Assembly: GCA_020845635.1 (NCBI GenBank)
Contig: JADLFI010000030.1
Location: 118,678 to 182,677 of the forward strand
DNA: 64,000 nt
Direction of reading: 5' to 3'
From: Bacteroidia bacterium
Lineage (GTDB): Bacteria > Bacteroidota > Bacteroidia > UBA4408
Shown here one piece after another: positions 1 through 9,972 of the stretch (within the stretch, counting starts at the first letter, position 1; every line of letters starts with the position of its first letter). The notes under the pieces were generated by a model. The model did not search any database. It saw only the letters and a list, made by a program, of their open reading frames with translations, and was not told the origin of the DNA. The position numbers and the translations under genes are program-made.

Positions 1-2
1 AT

Positions 3-1169
3 TTTGATTTTTTCCCCAATAATCATCATCACATCAAAGCCGGTGTTTTGGCAATATCGCACCGTTTCAGACCAAGTGCTATTGTAGCCAAAAGTTCTGA
101 TATTTCGCAAAACACTTATAAAATAAACACCTTATACTCTCTTGAGTCGGGTGCTTATGTTGAAGACGACTGGAAAATGTCCGGACGAATAAGAACAAAT
201 TTAGGTTTTAGATTAAGTCATTATCTTTTTAAAAACAAGTCGTTCCTAAATCCTGAACCCCGTATTTCTACTAATGTATCAATAACGCCAACGTCTTCGC
301 TAAAAGCCTCATATAGTTTAATGAATCAGTATTTGCATTTAGTTAGCAGCACAGGAATAAGCCTCCCAACCGATTTATGGATACCCGCCACCAACAATAT
401 TAAACCCATGCAGTCGCAGCAATGGGCTTTGGGCTGGGCAAAAGAACTGCCTCAGGGAATGAACCTTACCATTGAGAGCTATTATAAAAAGATGAAAGAT
501 ATTTCTTACTACAAAGAAGGGGCAAGCTTTTTATTGATTGATGAACCTAATAGCACCGAAGCAGTTAACTGGGAAAGAAACATTACACAAGGCAAAGGAT
601 GGAGCTATGGTGGTGAAATATTGTTACAAAAAGAGCGTGGTAAATGGAATGGGTGGATTGGCTATACCCTCTCATGGACTTATGTTCAGTTTGACAGTAT
701 AAATTTTGGTAAAAAATTTTTTCCGCGATACGACCGCAGACATGATATATCTATTGTAAATATTTATAGAATAAACGACCATATTAAGCTTTCATGTACT
801 TGGGTGTATGGCACGGGTAATGCTATTACCCTGCCCTTAGGCGAATATAATGCTACTCCTCACAACCCTGCAATTATTGATGGATATAATAATGAATATT
901 ACACAGGCGGTTATTTAGATTTCAGAGAAGATTATGGTGAAAAAAACAGTTTTAGAATGGCCGCTTATCACCGTATGGATATAGGTATTCAGTTCGAGAA
1001 GAAAGAAAAAAAATATACCCGAATTTTTGAGTTAAGCGTATATAATGTTTACAATCGCTGGAATCCGTTTTTTTACTACATTGACTCAGATATTTTGGGC
1101 AACAGCAAACTCATGCAAATTAGTTTATTTCCTATTTTACCATCAGTATCATGGACATGGCAGTTTTAA
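3..1169 (+). CDS. TonB-dependent receptor, C-terminal part (cut by left edge)
   Basis: The frame is open from the window edge, so the start, signal peptide and plug domain lie outside; about 388 residues remain. A TTG at 48 is not a credible start because in-frame coding (NHHIKAG...) continues upstream of it. The remaining part looks like an outer-membrane beta-barrel: alternating polar/aromatic strands, a stretch 'RYDRRHDISIV' common in the last third of TonB receptors, and a terminal Phe (SWTWQF) as expected for BAM-dependent insertion. The next gene overlaps its end by 19 bases and encodes a DUF4249 lipoprotein, a pairing frequent in Bacteroidota, which supports the receptor call. The substrate cannot be inferred. 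Confidence 0.85.
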   Translation, partial: FDFFPNNHHHIKAGVLAISHRFRPSAIVAKSSDISQNTYKINTLYSLESGAYVEDDWKMSGRIRTNLGFRLSHYLFKNKSFLNPEPRISTNVSITPTSSLKASYSLMNQYLHLVSSTGISLPTDLWIPATNNIKPMQSQQWALGWAKELPQGMNLTIESYYKKMKDISYYKEGASFLLIDEPNSTEAVNWERNITQGKGWSYGGEILLQKERGKWNGWIGYTLSWTYVQFDSINFGKKFFPRYDRRHDISIVNIYRINDHIKLSCTWVYGTGNAITLPLGEYNATPHNPAIIDGYNNEYYTGGYLDFREDYGEKNSFRMAAYHRMDIGIQFEKKEKKYTRIFELSVYNVYNRWNPFFYYIDSDILGNSKLMQISLFPILPSVSWTWQF

Positions 1170-2044
1170 AAAAATTAGGGAGAAAAAAAGTAGAAATAAT
1201 GTTTTCCTTATTTTGCTTGCTAACGCTGGTGTCTTGCGAAAGGGAAGCAAATGTAAAATTACCCGAAACAGACCCTAAACCGGTGCTTGCTTGCTTAATT
1301 TCTCCGGAAGACACTTTAATACGTGTACATTTAACAAACTCCAGGCCTTTGTATGTAAAAAACAAAATACTATACCCTCTTCTAATAAATAATGCTGTTA
1401 TTACTATTAGCAATGGGGCAAGCAGTGTTTTAATACCTAGGATAAATGATTCTTTAGGATACCAACTTAGTACCCAATATTTTAATATTGAACCCGGAAA
1501 AACCTATTTTTTAGAAGCAAAGATTCCTGACGGAAGAGTAGTTAGTGCTCATTGTACAGTGCCAAACAGTGCTTTTCCGGAGTATGATTTTACCGTGCAG
1601 AAAGTAATTACCGATTCCAGTGAATCCGGTGTTCAGTACGAGTTGCTATTTGAATATGCTATTCATGATATTGCAGAAGAACAAAATTATTATCGCCTTG
1701 TAAACTATTATCTTCACACCGATAGTTTCCCAATATTACATACCAACGCAAGCATATCACATGAAGAATATATTTCAGACAAAGGAAATGATGGTTTAAC
1801 CCAAAAAGTTAAAGGAAATGTTTATGCCTTTACCCCTAACCCCAACAACCCCGGCATGCAAGATTCGAAGTTTATTACATATTTAATGATGTGTAACGAT
1901 TCATATTATCACTATCATAAAGATTTATACACCAACTCAGGTGGTAATAATCCTTTTTCGGAAGCTAAGATAAATTATTCAAACATAGTAGGCGGAATTG
2001 GTTGTTTTGGCGCCTATCGTATGGTAAGAAATAAATTCCAGTAA
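1151..2044 (+). CDS. DUF4249 family lipoprotein
   Basis: A 297-residue predicted lipoprotein. The N-terminus has a basic stretch (KKLGRKK), a hydrophobic core and a lipobox ending 'LTLVSC', so it should be a lipidated envelope protein. The body 'VLACLISPEDTLIRVHLT', the mid-section with paired Tyr residues and the C-terminal 'GGIGCFGAYR' match the DUF4249 family as I know it; no biochemical role is established for that family. It overlaps the receptor gene upstream by 19 bases, suggesting translational coupling and a receptor-plus-lipoprotein module. The start could be ATG 1151 or ATG 1157; ATG 1199 would remove the basic n-region and is less likely. It ends 13 bases from the convergent gene on the other strand. 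Confidence 0.85.
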   Translation: MDMAVLKKLGRKKVEIMFSLFCLLTLVSCEREANVKLPETDPKPVLACLISPEDTLIRVHLTNSRPLYVKNKILYPLLINNAVITISNGASSVLIPRINDSLGYQLSTQYFNIEPGKTYFLEAKIPDGRVVSAHCTVPNSAFPEYDFTVQKVITDSSESGVQYELLFEYAIHDIAEEQNYYRLVNYYLHTDSFPILHTNASISHEEYISDKGNDGLTQKVKGNVYAFTPNPNNPGMQDSKFITYLMMCNDSYYHYHKDLYTNSGGNNPFSEAKINYSNIVGGIGCFGAYRMVRNKFQ

Positions 2045-2057
2045 TATAAAAGATTCT

Positions 2058-5000
2058 TTATCTTAACAAGGTAACATTGCCGGAATACTTATAAGAAACT
2101 CCTTTAAAATCTTTTACCTCCATAATATAAACATAAGCTCCTTCAGGAGCCTCTGCGCTTCCTTTTGAATCGCCTTTCCACATTTTACTAATAGTGTTTG
2201 ATTGGAAAATTAATTCGCCCCAGCGGTTATATATCTTTAAATCATACTCATCAACAGCATTCCCCTTAATTTCAAAAACATCGTTTATTCCATCTCCATT
2301 AGGTGTAAAAGCATTTGGAATATACAAAGTATAGTATGGAGTAACAATTACTGTTTTTTCGGTTTCTGATTCACACCCTGTAACTGTATTTTTAACCTTA
2401 TAAGTTACGGTATAAGTTCCAGTATCGGTATAAGCGTGTAACGGGCTGTAATCTACAGAAGAACTGTTATCTCCAAAATTCCAATGATATTGGTAGTTTG
2501 TGCCTATGCTGCCATAGCTGTTAAACTCAATAGTAGGCTCAATAATACTTACTTCCTGAGGATTAGGATGAAACTCCGATTGAGGAGTTGGGTTAACGAT
2601 AACCTGTGTTGACGATGACTCACTGGAACAACCATTAGCTATTTTAATAATCTCGTAGGTTCCCGAATTAGAAGGAGTAGCATAACCTATAGCCGGTCTT
2701 CTTATTCCTGAGGTAAATCCTCCGGGTCCTGACCAAAAATAAGATGCATTAGGAAAACTATCGGTTTCTAGATATAATACCTGTCCCTCGCATATTGGAC
2801 TATTAGAGATAATTAATGGTGTTGGAGGAGTTGAATAAATTACAGCTAAGCTTGTTCCCGGAAGGCTTGGACAACCATCTACAATTATTGATAACTGATA
2901 CTCTCCTGAATCGGCAGAGGTTACGTTATTAATAATCGGATTCTGATCGGTTGAGTTAAATCCATTGGGCCCTGTCCATTGATATGTTGCATTCTGAATT
3001 GAAGTTGTAGAAAAGTTCAAAGTTAATCTTTCGCACATTGGCGAATTATTAGATATAAGAGGGGCAGTAGGATTAGGTTTTACCTTAATAGGTATTGAAT
3101 TGGTAAATGAACATACAGTGTTGTAAGTATAGGTAATAACATATAACCCCGGAGTGGCAACTGTTGGGTCAAAGGTTCCCTGCGAGGTATTAGTAATTCC
3201 TTGCCCCGACCAAACACCTCCCGGAGTAATTGCTTGCAAATTAACAGGTGCATCATTTTCACAGAAAGGACCGGCAGGAATAATAGAATCGTTAGGCTGA
3301 GCAATAACTGTAATAGATATAGTATCTTTTTCAATACAATTTCCTGTACCGAGGGTATAAATCAAATCATGCGTTCCGGCACCGGCCAATGATGGTGTAA
3401 ACAACCCGGCCGGAGTGGTTCCGGCACCTGTCCATGCCCCCCCGGCAACAGCTGTAGTTAACGAGATAGGCGATGATGATATACATACCTGCATATTGTT
3501 GGTAGTAGTAATTGTTGCATCAGGAGAGCTAACCACATCAAGATAAATAGTATCTGCCAAATAGCATGTTGGGTATGTCCCCATTATGTAAATTAATTGT
3601 TGGTTTCCTATTCCGGCCTGACTTGGAGTAAACACTCCGGCTGAATTGATTCCGTTTCCTGACCAGGTTCCTCCGGAACTAACCGTAGTTAAAGTTATAG
3701 CAGGGTCATTGACACAGTAATATGTTTGAGGAGGTAAGTTAATAGTTGGATCATCAGGAGCAGGCCCATTGGGAATAACAACCACAGAAGTGTCGCTACA
3801 CCCTCCGGCAATATCGGTTACAATTACCTGATATGAACTAGCTGACGGAAGCGTTGTAGTTGGGTTTTGGATATTTGGATTGCTCAATGAAGAAGCCGGT
3901 GTCCATTGGTAAGTGTAGTTTGCCGGATTGGCTGTTCCTCCACAATATCCAAATCTTATGTTTGGTCTGTTGGTTGATGTTGTTGGAGTACCACTATAAC
4001 ACACACTACTGTTATCTGCTCTATAGTATAATACAGAGTTAAAAGCTGTATTTGTATAAGTATTGGAGCAGTTGTTGGTATATGAGGAGTTATTAAAACA
4101 AGTTTCAATGATAAGATTAGAAACTCCGTCCCAGTCATATAATGAAGTAAATTGAATAGTATTCCAACCTAAGGTTACGGTATATGATTGAGCCGGAAAC
4201 ACTACTGACATCCCTGTTTCCCATGTGGCAAGGCTTGTTGCATTAGTACATTTCATTCGTACTTCAAAATTGTTATATTGACTAACACTGGTATTCATAC
4301 TTGAAACATTAAAAGCAATAGAAGAAATTTTGCCTCCTATAAAACCCATAGCGTTTAGCTCAGCAGCCGTAAATAGAATCTGATGCCGGGCACCCCAATA
4401 CCAATTTCCAAAAACAGCCGGATATCCTGTAGAACTGTTCGATGCTGTACCTGATCCTATAATTCCTGTTTGGGGTGTTCCCGAACATGGTGTATTTGTT
4501 GTGGCGCAAACCTGTGGTATTGTGCTGGCAAACTCAACATTTAATTGATTTGACATGCCTAAACAAACCGTATCAGATGTAGCGGTTACCACAGGTGCTG
4601 CACTTTGTGAAATGACAACTTGTAAGCTGTCTTCATAGGTGCAGCCAAGAGCACTTGTAACCACATTGTGAACCCAGTAGGTACCTGATGCTGTTGCGCT
4701 TAATACCGGATTGGCAATATTCGGATTGCTCATAAATGAAGCCGGTGTCCAATTATACGAATAGCTACCGGCAGGGTTAACCACACAATTCAATTGAATG
4801 GGTTGAAACAAACAAGCATTGTTGGTACTTTGCGACAAAGTAAAAGAAAAATCCGGAACTCTATTTATTGTGATAGTGTCAGAACTTATACAGTTTCCTA
4901 CCAAATCACTCTGTACTACATAAGTTGTGGTAGTGTTTGGTGATGCAATAGGATTGCTACATGGATTACAACTAAATTGCGCATTTACCGGAACAAGATT

Positions 5001-6260
5001 TCCGGAAAGGTCATACCAAGTAAAAACATTTCCTCCGGTAGCTTGTATTTGAGCCGTTTGGGTGCCACAAATGGTTTGGTCTGGACCTGCCATTGTTCTG
5101 TCTAATACATTGATATCATACACATAGGTTTGTAATCCTAAAATAGGACAGTTTCCATCAGTTATGGTAGCCACAAAGTTTGTATTTGCTCCTGCAGCGC
5201 CTTGAGGTACTGTCCAGGAATAAACTACTGTTAAGGGATTGGTGCCGCTTGCCGAATAGGTAGCGTTGGTAAGTACCGTTCCTAAGTTAGTTGTTATCGT
5301 TAAAACATCACCCACATCAGGGTCGGTATATACGGCTGTAAAGGAGAAAACCGACCCCTCACAGAGTTCAATAGACATAGGTCCTGTTTGTATGACACTC
5401 CCATTAATATTTGTAATAACCCCACTATTAACATCCGGTTGCTGGTTAGTACAATTCAACACCACAAACTGAATATCTCGCATGGTAGTACTTAAAAGCT
5501 GTCCTTGCTGATTATACTCGTTTACTTGTACTACTACAATAAAATTACCCAATTGGTTTGGCGTAAAATTAATATTTCCTGTTTGTGGATCAATTGATAT
5601 TCCCGGAATGGGAACACCTCCCGAATATCCTCCTCCATAGGTCAATGGAGTTCCACCAAAGCCCAATCCGCTAACGAAAGAATACACCAACGAGTCGCCA
5701 TCGGGTTCATATACTCCGTAGTTATAATTTACCGGTTGGTTTATACACACATAAGGGATAGGTTGAGAGGTAAAAGTGGGCGAGTTGTTCTGTGCAGCTG
5801 TTTGGCTATTCATGGTTGCCCTGATAATTATATCATCGCTTGAGCTGGTAGGTACATTAACTGTATTGTTTCTACAACATGTAGTCCATTCTAATGACCA
5901 AGTATCGCAAGCAGGGCTTAAATCAACAACAGCCTGATAAACATATAACTGCATTCCCGGGTAAGTTCCTGAATTGCATGTGCTCAACTGATTATTGCAA
6001 AGCTGGGATATCTCAGTTCCTCCAGGATTTGTAAGGTTTACCGTTATAGTGTAGGTAGCTCCGCATGTACTGGTTGCCGTTACAATTTCAGAAGTGCTCA
6101 TAGTTATACCTTCGCAATCACGAAATAGGTTTAGGGTTACTAAATATTGGTTAGCCCCCGGACCTACCCAAGTAAAACTCATATCTCCTCCACTTATATG
6201 CGATGCGTATATAGTTTGTCCAAAAAGAAAAAAGGCAAATAATAATAAAATTTTTTTCAT
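2058..6260 (-). CDS. Large multidomain surface protein with T9SS type B (gliding-motility-associated) C-terminal domain
   Basis: A 1400-residue secreted protein. It has a cleavable signal peptide (MKKILLLFAFFLFGQTIYA), then an N-terminal domain opening 'SHISGGDMSFTW' that is typical of giant Bacteroidota surface proteins. A series of Ig-like/PKD-like repeats follows, with recurring 'YQWTGP', 'PIICEG'-like and 'GVWSG.GI' motifs. A PKD domain lies at about 1229-1310 (WNFGDNSSSVDYSP). The end is a CHU_C/type B sorting domain from about 1314 (YIPNAFTPNGDGINDVFEI ... YNRWGELIF). Type B domains direct export by the T9SS. A block of about 190 residues (roughly 585-775) appears inserted within one Ig-like repeat. 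Role: probably an adhesin or surface structural protein, but no specific ligand is visible. It appears monocistronic. Confidence 0.85.
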   Translation of the reverse strand: MKKILLLFAFFLFGQTIYASHISGGDMSFTWVGPGANQYLVTLNLFRDCEGITMSTSEIVTATSTCGATYTITVNLTNPGGTEISQLCNNQLSTCNSGTYPGMQLYVYQAVVDLSPACDTWSLEWTTCCRNNTVNVPTSSSDDIIIRATMNSQTAAQNNSPTFTSQPIPYVCINQPVNYNYGVYEPDGDSLVYSFVSGLGFGGTPLTYGGGYSGGVPIPGISIDPQTGNINFTPNQLGNFIVVVQVNEYNQQGQLLSTTMRDIQFVVLNCTNQQPDVNSGVITNINGSVIQTGPMSIELCEGSVFSFTAVYTDPDVGDVLTITTNLGTVLTNATYSASGTNPLTVVYSWTVPQGAAGANTNFVATITDGNCPILGLQTYVYDINVLDRTMAGPDQTICGTQTAQIQATGGNVFTWYDLSGNLVPVNAQFSCNPCSNPIASPNTTTTYVVQSDLVGNCISSDTITINRVPDFSFTLSQSTNNACLFQPIQLNCVVNPAGSYSYNWTPASFMSNPNIANPVLSATASGTYWVHNVVTSALGCTYEDSLQVVISQSAAPVVTATSDTVCLGMSNQLNVEFASTIPQVCATTNTPCSGTPQTGIIGSGTASNSSTGYPAVFGNWYWGARHQILFTAAELNAMGFIGGKISSIAFNVSSMNTSVSQYNNFEVRMKCTNATSLATWETGMSVVFPAQSYTVTLGWNTIQFTSLYDWDGVSNLIIETCFNNSSYTNNCSNTYTNTAFNSVLYYRADNSSVCYSGTPTTSTNRPNIRFGYCGGTANPANYTYQWTPASSLSNPNIQNPTTTLPSASSYQVIVTDIAGGCSDTSVVVIPNGPAPDDPTINLPPQTYYCVNDPAITLTTVSSGGTWSGNGINSAGVFTPSQAGIGNQQLIYIMGTYPTCYLADTIYLDVVSSPDATITTTNNMQVCISSSPISLTTAVAGGAWTGAGTTPAGLFTPSLAGAGTHDLIYTLGTGNCIEKDTISITVIAQPNDSIIPAGPFCENDAPVNLQAITPGGVWSGQGITNTSQGTFDPTVATPGLYVITYTYNTVCSFTNSIPIKVKPNPTAPLISNNSPMCERLTLNFSTTSIQNATYQWTGPNGFNSTDQNPIINNVTSADSGEYQLSIIVDGCPSLPGTSLAVIYSTPPTPLIISNSPICEGQVLYLETDSFPNASYFWSGPGGFTSGIRRPAIGYATPSNSGTYEIIKIANGCSSESSSTQVIVNPTPQSEFHPNPQEVSIIEPTIEFNSYGSIGTNYQYHWNFGDNSSSVDYSPLHAYTDTGTYTVTYKVKNTVTGCESETEKTVIVTPYYTLYIPNAFTPNGDGINDVFEIKGNAVDEYDLKIYNRWGELIFQSNTISKMWKGDSKGSAEAPEGAYVYIMEVKDFKGVSYKYSGNVTLLR

Positions 6261-6318
6261 GCTTTATGTTTAGTAAAGTATATATTGGTTAACAAAAATA
6301 AACAAAAATCTTAATTCC

Positions 6319-7374
6319 CTACAAATTAATGCATTTTAAAAAAAATCTTTGCATAATAATTGGTTTGGGATATTTGTCTAAATCTTCCCATAATACGTTT
6401 AAAAGGTTTTTAACGTTAGTGCCTGAGGGAAATTTTACTTCAATAAACCTGTAAAAAATACTTTGATGGGTTAATTGGTGCTTACGATATTGCCCAATAC
6501 TTTGAATATCAACACTCTTGCCCTCTGTTAGTTTTCTCAAAAAATCTGAGTCAAGAAGTTCCTTTTTTGACAATAACCTTTTTGATTCAAGCAAAGGAAA
6601 CTCATATAATCCTGCCCAAATATCATTTTTTTCTCGCTTTTGTATATAGGTTTTATTGTTATTGGTAATTAATACAAAATAATTAAAATAGCGTTTAGAA
6701 ATTTTTGTTTTTTTGGTTTTAATAGGCAGTAATGTAACTTTTTGATGTAAATTGGCAAAGCAAGTTAGATTTAAAGGGCACACTTCGCAACAAGGTTTTT
6801 TAGGAACACATTGCAAGGCCCCAAATTCCATCAAAGCCTGATTATGTTTTCCGGCATCTGTTTTATTCAATAGCTCATTGGCCAACTGTTGGAATTTTTT
6901 CTGTGTTTGCGTGTTACTAATATCTTCTTCTATCCCAAAGTAACGCGACAATACCCGATAAACATTCCCATCAACTACCGCTTTTTTTTCATTCACACTA
7001 AATGATGCAATAGCAGCAGCAGTGTATGTTCCAACGCCTTTAAGTTGTATAAGTTCGTGATATGAAGTTGGAAATTTTGAGTGGTAATGGAGAACTATTT
7101 GTTGGGCAGTATAATGTAAGTTTCGAGCACGTGAGTAATAGCCCAATCCTTGCCACAACCTCAACACCTCATCTTCGGTAGCTTTAGCCAAGTATTTTAC
7201 CGTTGGGTATTTTTGAACAAACTTAATGTAATATGGCAAACCCTGTTCAACCCTGGTTTGTTGTAAAATTATTTCCGAAAGCCATATATAATACGGGTTT
7301 TTGGTGTTTCTCCACGGAAGCTCCCTTTTATTCTTTTGATACCACGAAATAATTATTTTACTAAAGTTTTGCAT
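6319..7374 (-). CDS. mutY: A/G-specific adenine DNA glycosylase MutY
   Basis: Removes adenine mispaired with 8-oxoguanine in base-excision repair. The 351-residue protein has the catalytic Glu region 'LSEIILQQTRV', the helix-hairpin-helix 'LKGVGTYTAAAIASF', the catalytic Asp in 'VVDGNVYRV', and an iron-sulfur loop with cysteines spaced C-x6-C-x2-C-x5-C (starting 'CVPKKPCCEVCP'). A NUDIX-like C-terminal domain that recognises 8-oxoG follows. The first ATG in a sensible place is at 7374; the longer frame begins with TTG at 7380 and adds only two residues. The gene diverges from pheT, with about 115 bases between them. Confidence 0.97.
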   Translation of the reverse strand: MQNFSKIIISWYQKNKRELPWRNTKNPYYIWLSEIILQQTRVEQGLPYYIKFVQKYPTVKYLAKATEDEVLRLWQGLGYYSRARNLHYTAQQIVLHYHSKFPTSYHELIQLKGVGTYTAAAIASFSVNEKKAVVDGNVYRVLSRYFGIEEDISNTQTQKKFQQLANELLNKTDAGKHNQALMEFGALQCVPKKPCCEVCPLNLTCFANLHQKVTLLPIKTKKTKISKRYFNYFVLITNNNKTYIQKREKNDIWAGLYEFPLLESKRLLSKKELLDSDFLRKLTEGKSVDIQSIGQYRKHQLTHQSIFYRFIEVKFPSGTNVKNLLNVLWEDLDKYPKPIIMQRFFLKCINL

Positions 7375-7457
7375 CAGCAAACCAACAAATCAAAAAAGAA
7401 AGTACAAATATGACCCTATAATAGTAAATACAAAAATGAATTTGCCTAAAAAAAGAC

Positions 7458-7465
7458 TACTTTTG
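7458..7465 (+). promoter_or_regulatory. -7 box of the pheT promoter
   Basis: TACTTTTG matches the Bacteroidota -7 consensus TAnnTTTG and ends 23 bases before the pheT start. A TTTG at 7441-7444 is too close (13-base spacer) to be a standard -33 box, so only the -7 element is claimed. Confidence 0.45.
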
Positions 7466-7488
7466 CACCCACTCAATGCGTAAAAATT

Positions 7489-9924
7489 ATGAAAATTTCG
7501 TACAATTGGTTAAAAGAATACATCAATACAGATTTACCATCAAGTGATGAACTTGCCCATTTACTTACCTTTTGTGGCTTAGAAGTAGAGTCAGTAGAGC
7601 TTTACGAAAGTATAAAAGGAGGACTTAACGGACTTGTAACCGGCAAAGTTATAAGCAAAGAAAAACATCCTGATGCCGATAAGCTAAGTTTGGTTACGGT
7701 TGATGTAGGACAAGCCGAGCTGTTAAATATAGTTTGTGGTGCACCAAATGTTGATAAGGGGCAAAAAGTTGTTGTTGCTTTAGTGGGTGCAAAATTGTAT
7801 CCAACAAATGGGGAACCGTTCGTGATAAAAAAATCGAAGATCCGAGGAGCTGTTTCAGAAGGAATGATTTGTGCTGAAGATGAAATAGGGCTAGGTACTT
7901 CGCATGAAGGTATTATCGTATTGCCCGAAGATACCCCTGTTGGTATGCCTGCCGGAGTGTATTTCAAAATAATAACTGATAGTATTTTTGAAATTGGGTT
8001 AACTCCAAATCGTGTTGATGCAGCATCGCATATTGGTGTGGCCCGTGATATAGCAGCTGTTTTAGCACATCAAAGTCAAAAAGAAATAGCTTTACAGTTG
8101 CCAAATACAGAGGATTTAATAATTCCTGACAAAAAGCCTGAAGTAGTTGTTGAAGTTCTCAACAACGAATATTGTGCACGCTATAGTGGTATTACTATTC
8201 ATAATGTTACCGTAGGCGAATCGCCCGATTGGTTAAAAAGCAGATTAAAAGCCTTAGGGCTAAACCCCATAAACAACATTGTAGATATTACCAATTATGT
8301 TTTACTTGAGTATGGGCAGCCATTGCATGCCTTTGATTTGGCTATGATTAAAGGGAATAAGATTGTTGTAAAGAAACAAGAGAGCAATCAAAAATTTGTT
8401 ACCCTTGACGGCATAGAAAGAGAAACAACGTCTGCCGATTTGATGATTTGCAATGCTGAGGAACCAATGTGTATTGCAGGGGTTTATGGTGGTCTTAATT
8501 CAGGAATCAACAATAATACAACCGCTATATTTTTAGAAAGTGCCCACTTTAATGCCGGCAGTATCAGAAAAACAGCCAAACATCATAACCTGAAAACAGA
8601 CGCTTCATTCAGATTTGAGCGAGGAACCGACCCCGATGCTACCATACCGGCTTTAAAAAGAGCCGCTTTGTTAATTATGCAGTTAGCCGGTGGTACTTTA
8701 AACAGTAGCATTGTAGATATTTACCCAAAAAAAATTAATCCTGCTGAAATTAAACTCAACTTAAAACGCTGTGCCGTACTTATAGGAAAAGAAATTCCGG
8801 TTTCGCAGATTACACATATTCTGAAACACTTGGGCATTGTTATAAAGGAACAAAGCGAGGATAGTTTATTGATTCAAATACCATTAAATAAAGTTGATGT
8901 ATTGCGTGAGGCCGATGTAATTGAAGAAATATTACGGATATACGGTTATAATAATGTTGAGGTTCCGGAGCAAATGCGTATTTCTTTAATCAATAAACCT
9001 AAAGTAAATATTGAAAAAATTAATTATGCAATCCGCAATCAATTAACCGGTATGGGTTTCCATGAAATAATGAACAACTCATTAACGGCTTCGTCTTATG
9101 CAGGCAAGTTTTTAAATTATACCTCTGAAAAAATAGTTGGGTTGCTAAACCCCTTAAGTTCTGAGCTTGACAGCCTTAGAGCATCAATGCTTTTTGGAAT
9201 GCTTCAAAGCATCAACTATAACAATAATCGCAAAAACAGTCGCTTAAAATTATTTGAAAGCGGTAAGGTATATCACAAAGCCGATGGTCAATTTATGGAG
9301 TCGGAAATGCTGGCAATAAGCATTAGCGGAAATCAAAATCCCGAATCATGGAATATCAATGAAGAAAAAGAAACCATTTATCGTTTAAAAGGTGTTTTGG
9401 AGGCTTTGTTTACCCGCTTAGGTATTTCCCCTGTGTTTAGTGTTCTTTCTGAAAACAGTTTGGTTTCGGGTGGTTTGCAAATAGAGTTAAACAAAACAAA
9501 TATTGGATATATAGGTAAAGTTAGCAATATATTGTTGAAAGCCTTTGACATCAACCATGAAGTATTTTATACTGAGATTGTTTTAGACCATATTTACAAG
9601 CCTGTTTCAAATTATAAAACAGAATATACCGAAGTGCCTAAGTTTCCTGAGGTAAGAAGAGATTTGGCTTTGGTTTTAAATGAAAATATAAGCTTTGAGC
9701 AGGTTGTACAAGTTGCACGTAAAACAGAAAAAAATTTAATTAAAGACATAAACTTGTTTGATTCGTATCAAGGAAAAAACATGGAGCCGACAATGAAATC
9801 GTATGCCATAAGTTTTACTTTACTTGATACTAAAGCCACCTTAACCGACAAACAAATTGACCATACTATGTCAAAGTTAATAAAGGCTTATGAAGAAGAA
9901 CTTGGTGCTACACTACGTAAATAA
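7489..9924 (+). CDS. pheT: Phenylalanyl-tRNA synthetase beta subunit
   Basis: The beta chain of the (alpha-beta)2 enzyme that charges tRNA-Phe; cytoplasmic. The 811 residues match the usual full length. In order there are: an N-terminal leader 'MKISYNWLKEYI', an EMAP-II-like tRNA-binding domain (about 40-150, 'ISKEKHPDADKL'), the B3/B4 editing domain with 'NNIVDITNYVLLEYGQPLHAFD', the B5 domain, the catalytic-like core and a C-terminal anticodon-binding FDX-ACB domain ('PKFPEVRRDLALVL'). pheS is not in the window, so the two subunits are encoded apart here. The gene is followed after 48 bases by tgt. Confidence 0.98.
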   Translation: MKISYNWLKEYINTDLPSSDELAHLLTFCGLEVESVELYESIKGGLNGLVTGKVISKEKHPDADKLSLVTVDVGQAELLNIVCGAPNVDKGQKVVVALVGAKLYPTNGEPFVIKKSKIRGAVSEGMICAEDEIGLGTSHEGIIVLPEDTPVGMPAGVYFKIITDSIFEIGLTPNRVDAASHIGVARDIAAVLAHQSQKEIALQLPNTEDLIIPDKKPEVVVEVLNNEYCARYSGITIHNVTVGESPDWLKSRLKALGLNPINNIVDITNYVLLEYGQPLHAFDLAMIKGNKIVVKKQESNQKFVTLDGIERETTSADLMICNAEEPMCIAGVYGGLNSGINNNTTAIFLESAHFNAGSIRKTAKHHNLKTDASFRFERGTDPDATIPALKRAALLIMQLAGGTLNSSIVDIYPKKINPAEIKLNLKRCAVLIGKEIPVSQITHILKHLGIVIKEQSEDSLLIQIPLNKVDVLREADVIEEILRIYGYNNVEVPEQMRISLINKPKVNIEKINYAIRNQLTGMGFHEIMNNSLTASSYAGKFLNYTSEKIVGLLNPLSSELDSLRASMLFGMLQSINYNNNRKNSRLKLFESGKVYHKADGQFMESEMLAISISGNQNPESWNINEEKETIYRLKGVLEALFTRLGISPVFSVLSENSLVSGGLQIELNKTNIGYIGKVSNILLKAFDINHEVFYTEIVLDHIYKPVSNYKTEYTEVPKFPEVRRDLALVLNENISFEQVVQVARKTEKNLIKDINLFDSYQGKNMEPTMKSYAISFTLLDTKATLTDKQIDHTMSKLIKAYEEELGATLRK

Positions 9925-9972
9925 AATACATTTAAATTAGGTCAAATCCTGAATACTGACCTCTGAAAAAAT

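Noticed and set aside
2058-6260. Tandem repeats in the large gene considered as a CRISPR or DNA satellite
   Set aside because: The repetition is at protein level (Ig-like units of unequal length) and the DNA repeats are diverged; no regular spacers.
7602-7967. 121-codon reverse-strand open frame
   Set aside because: Antisense to the tRNA-binding domain of pheT; Ser/Pro/Thr-rich shadow composition and no known motif.
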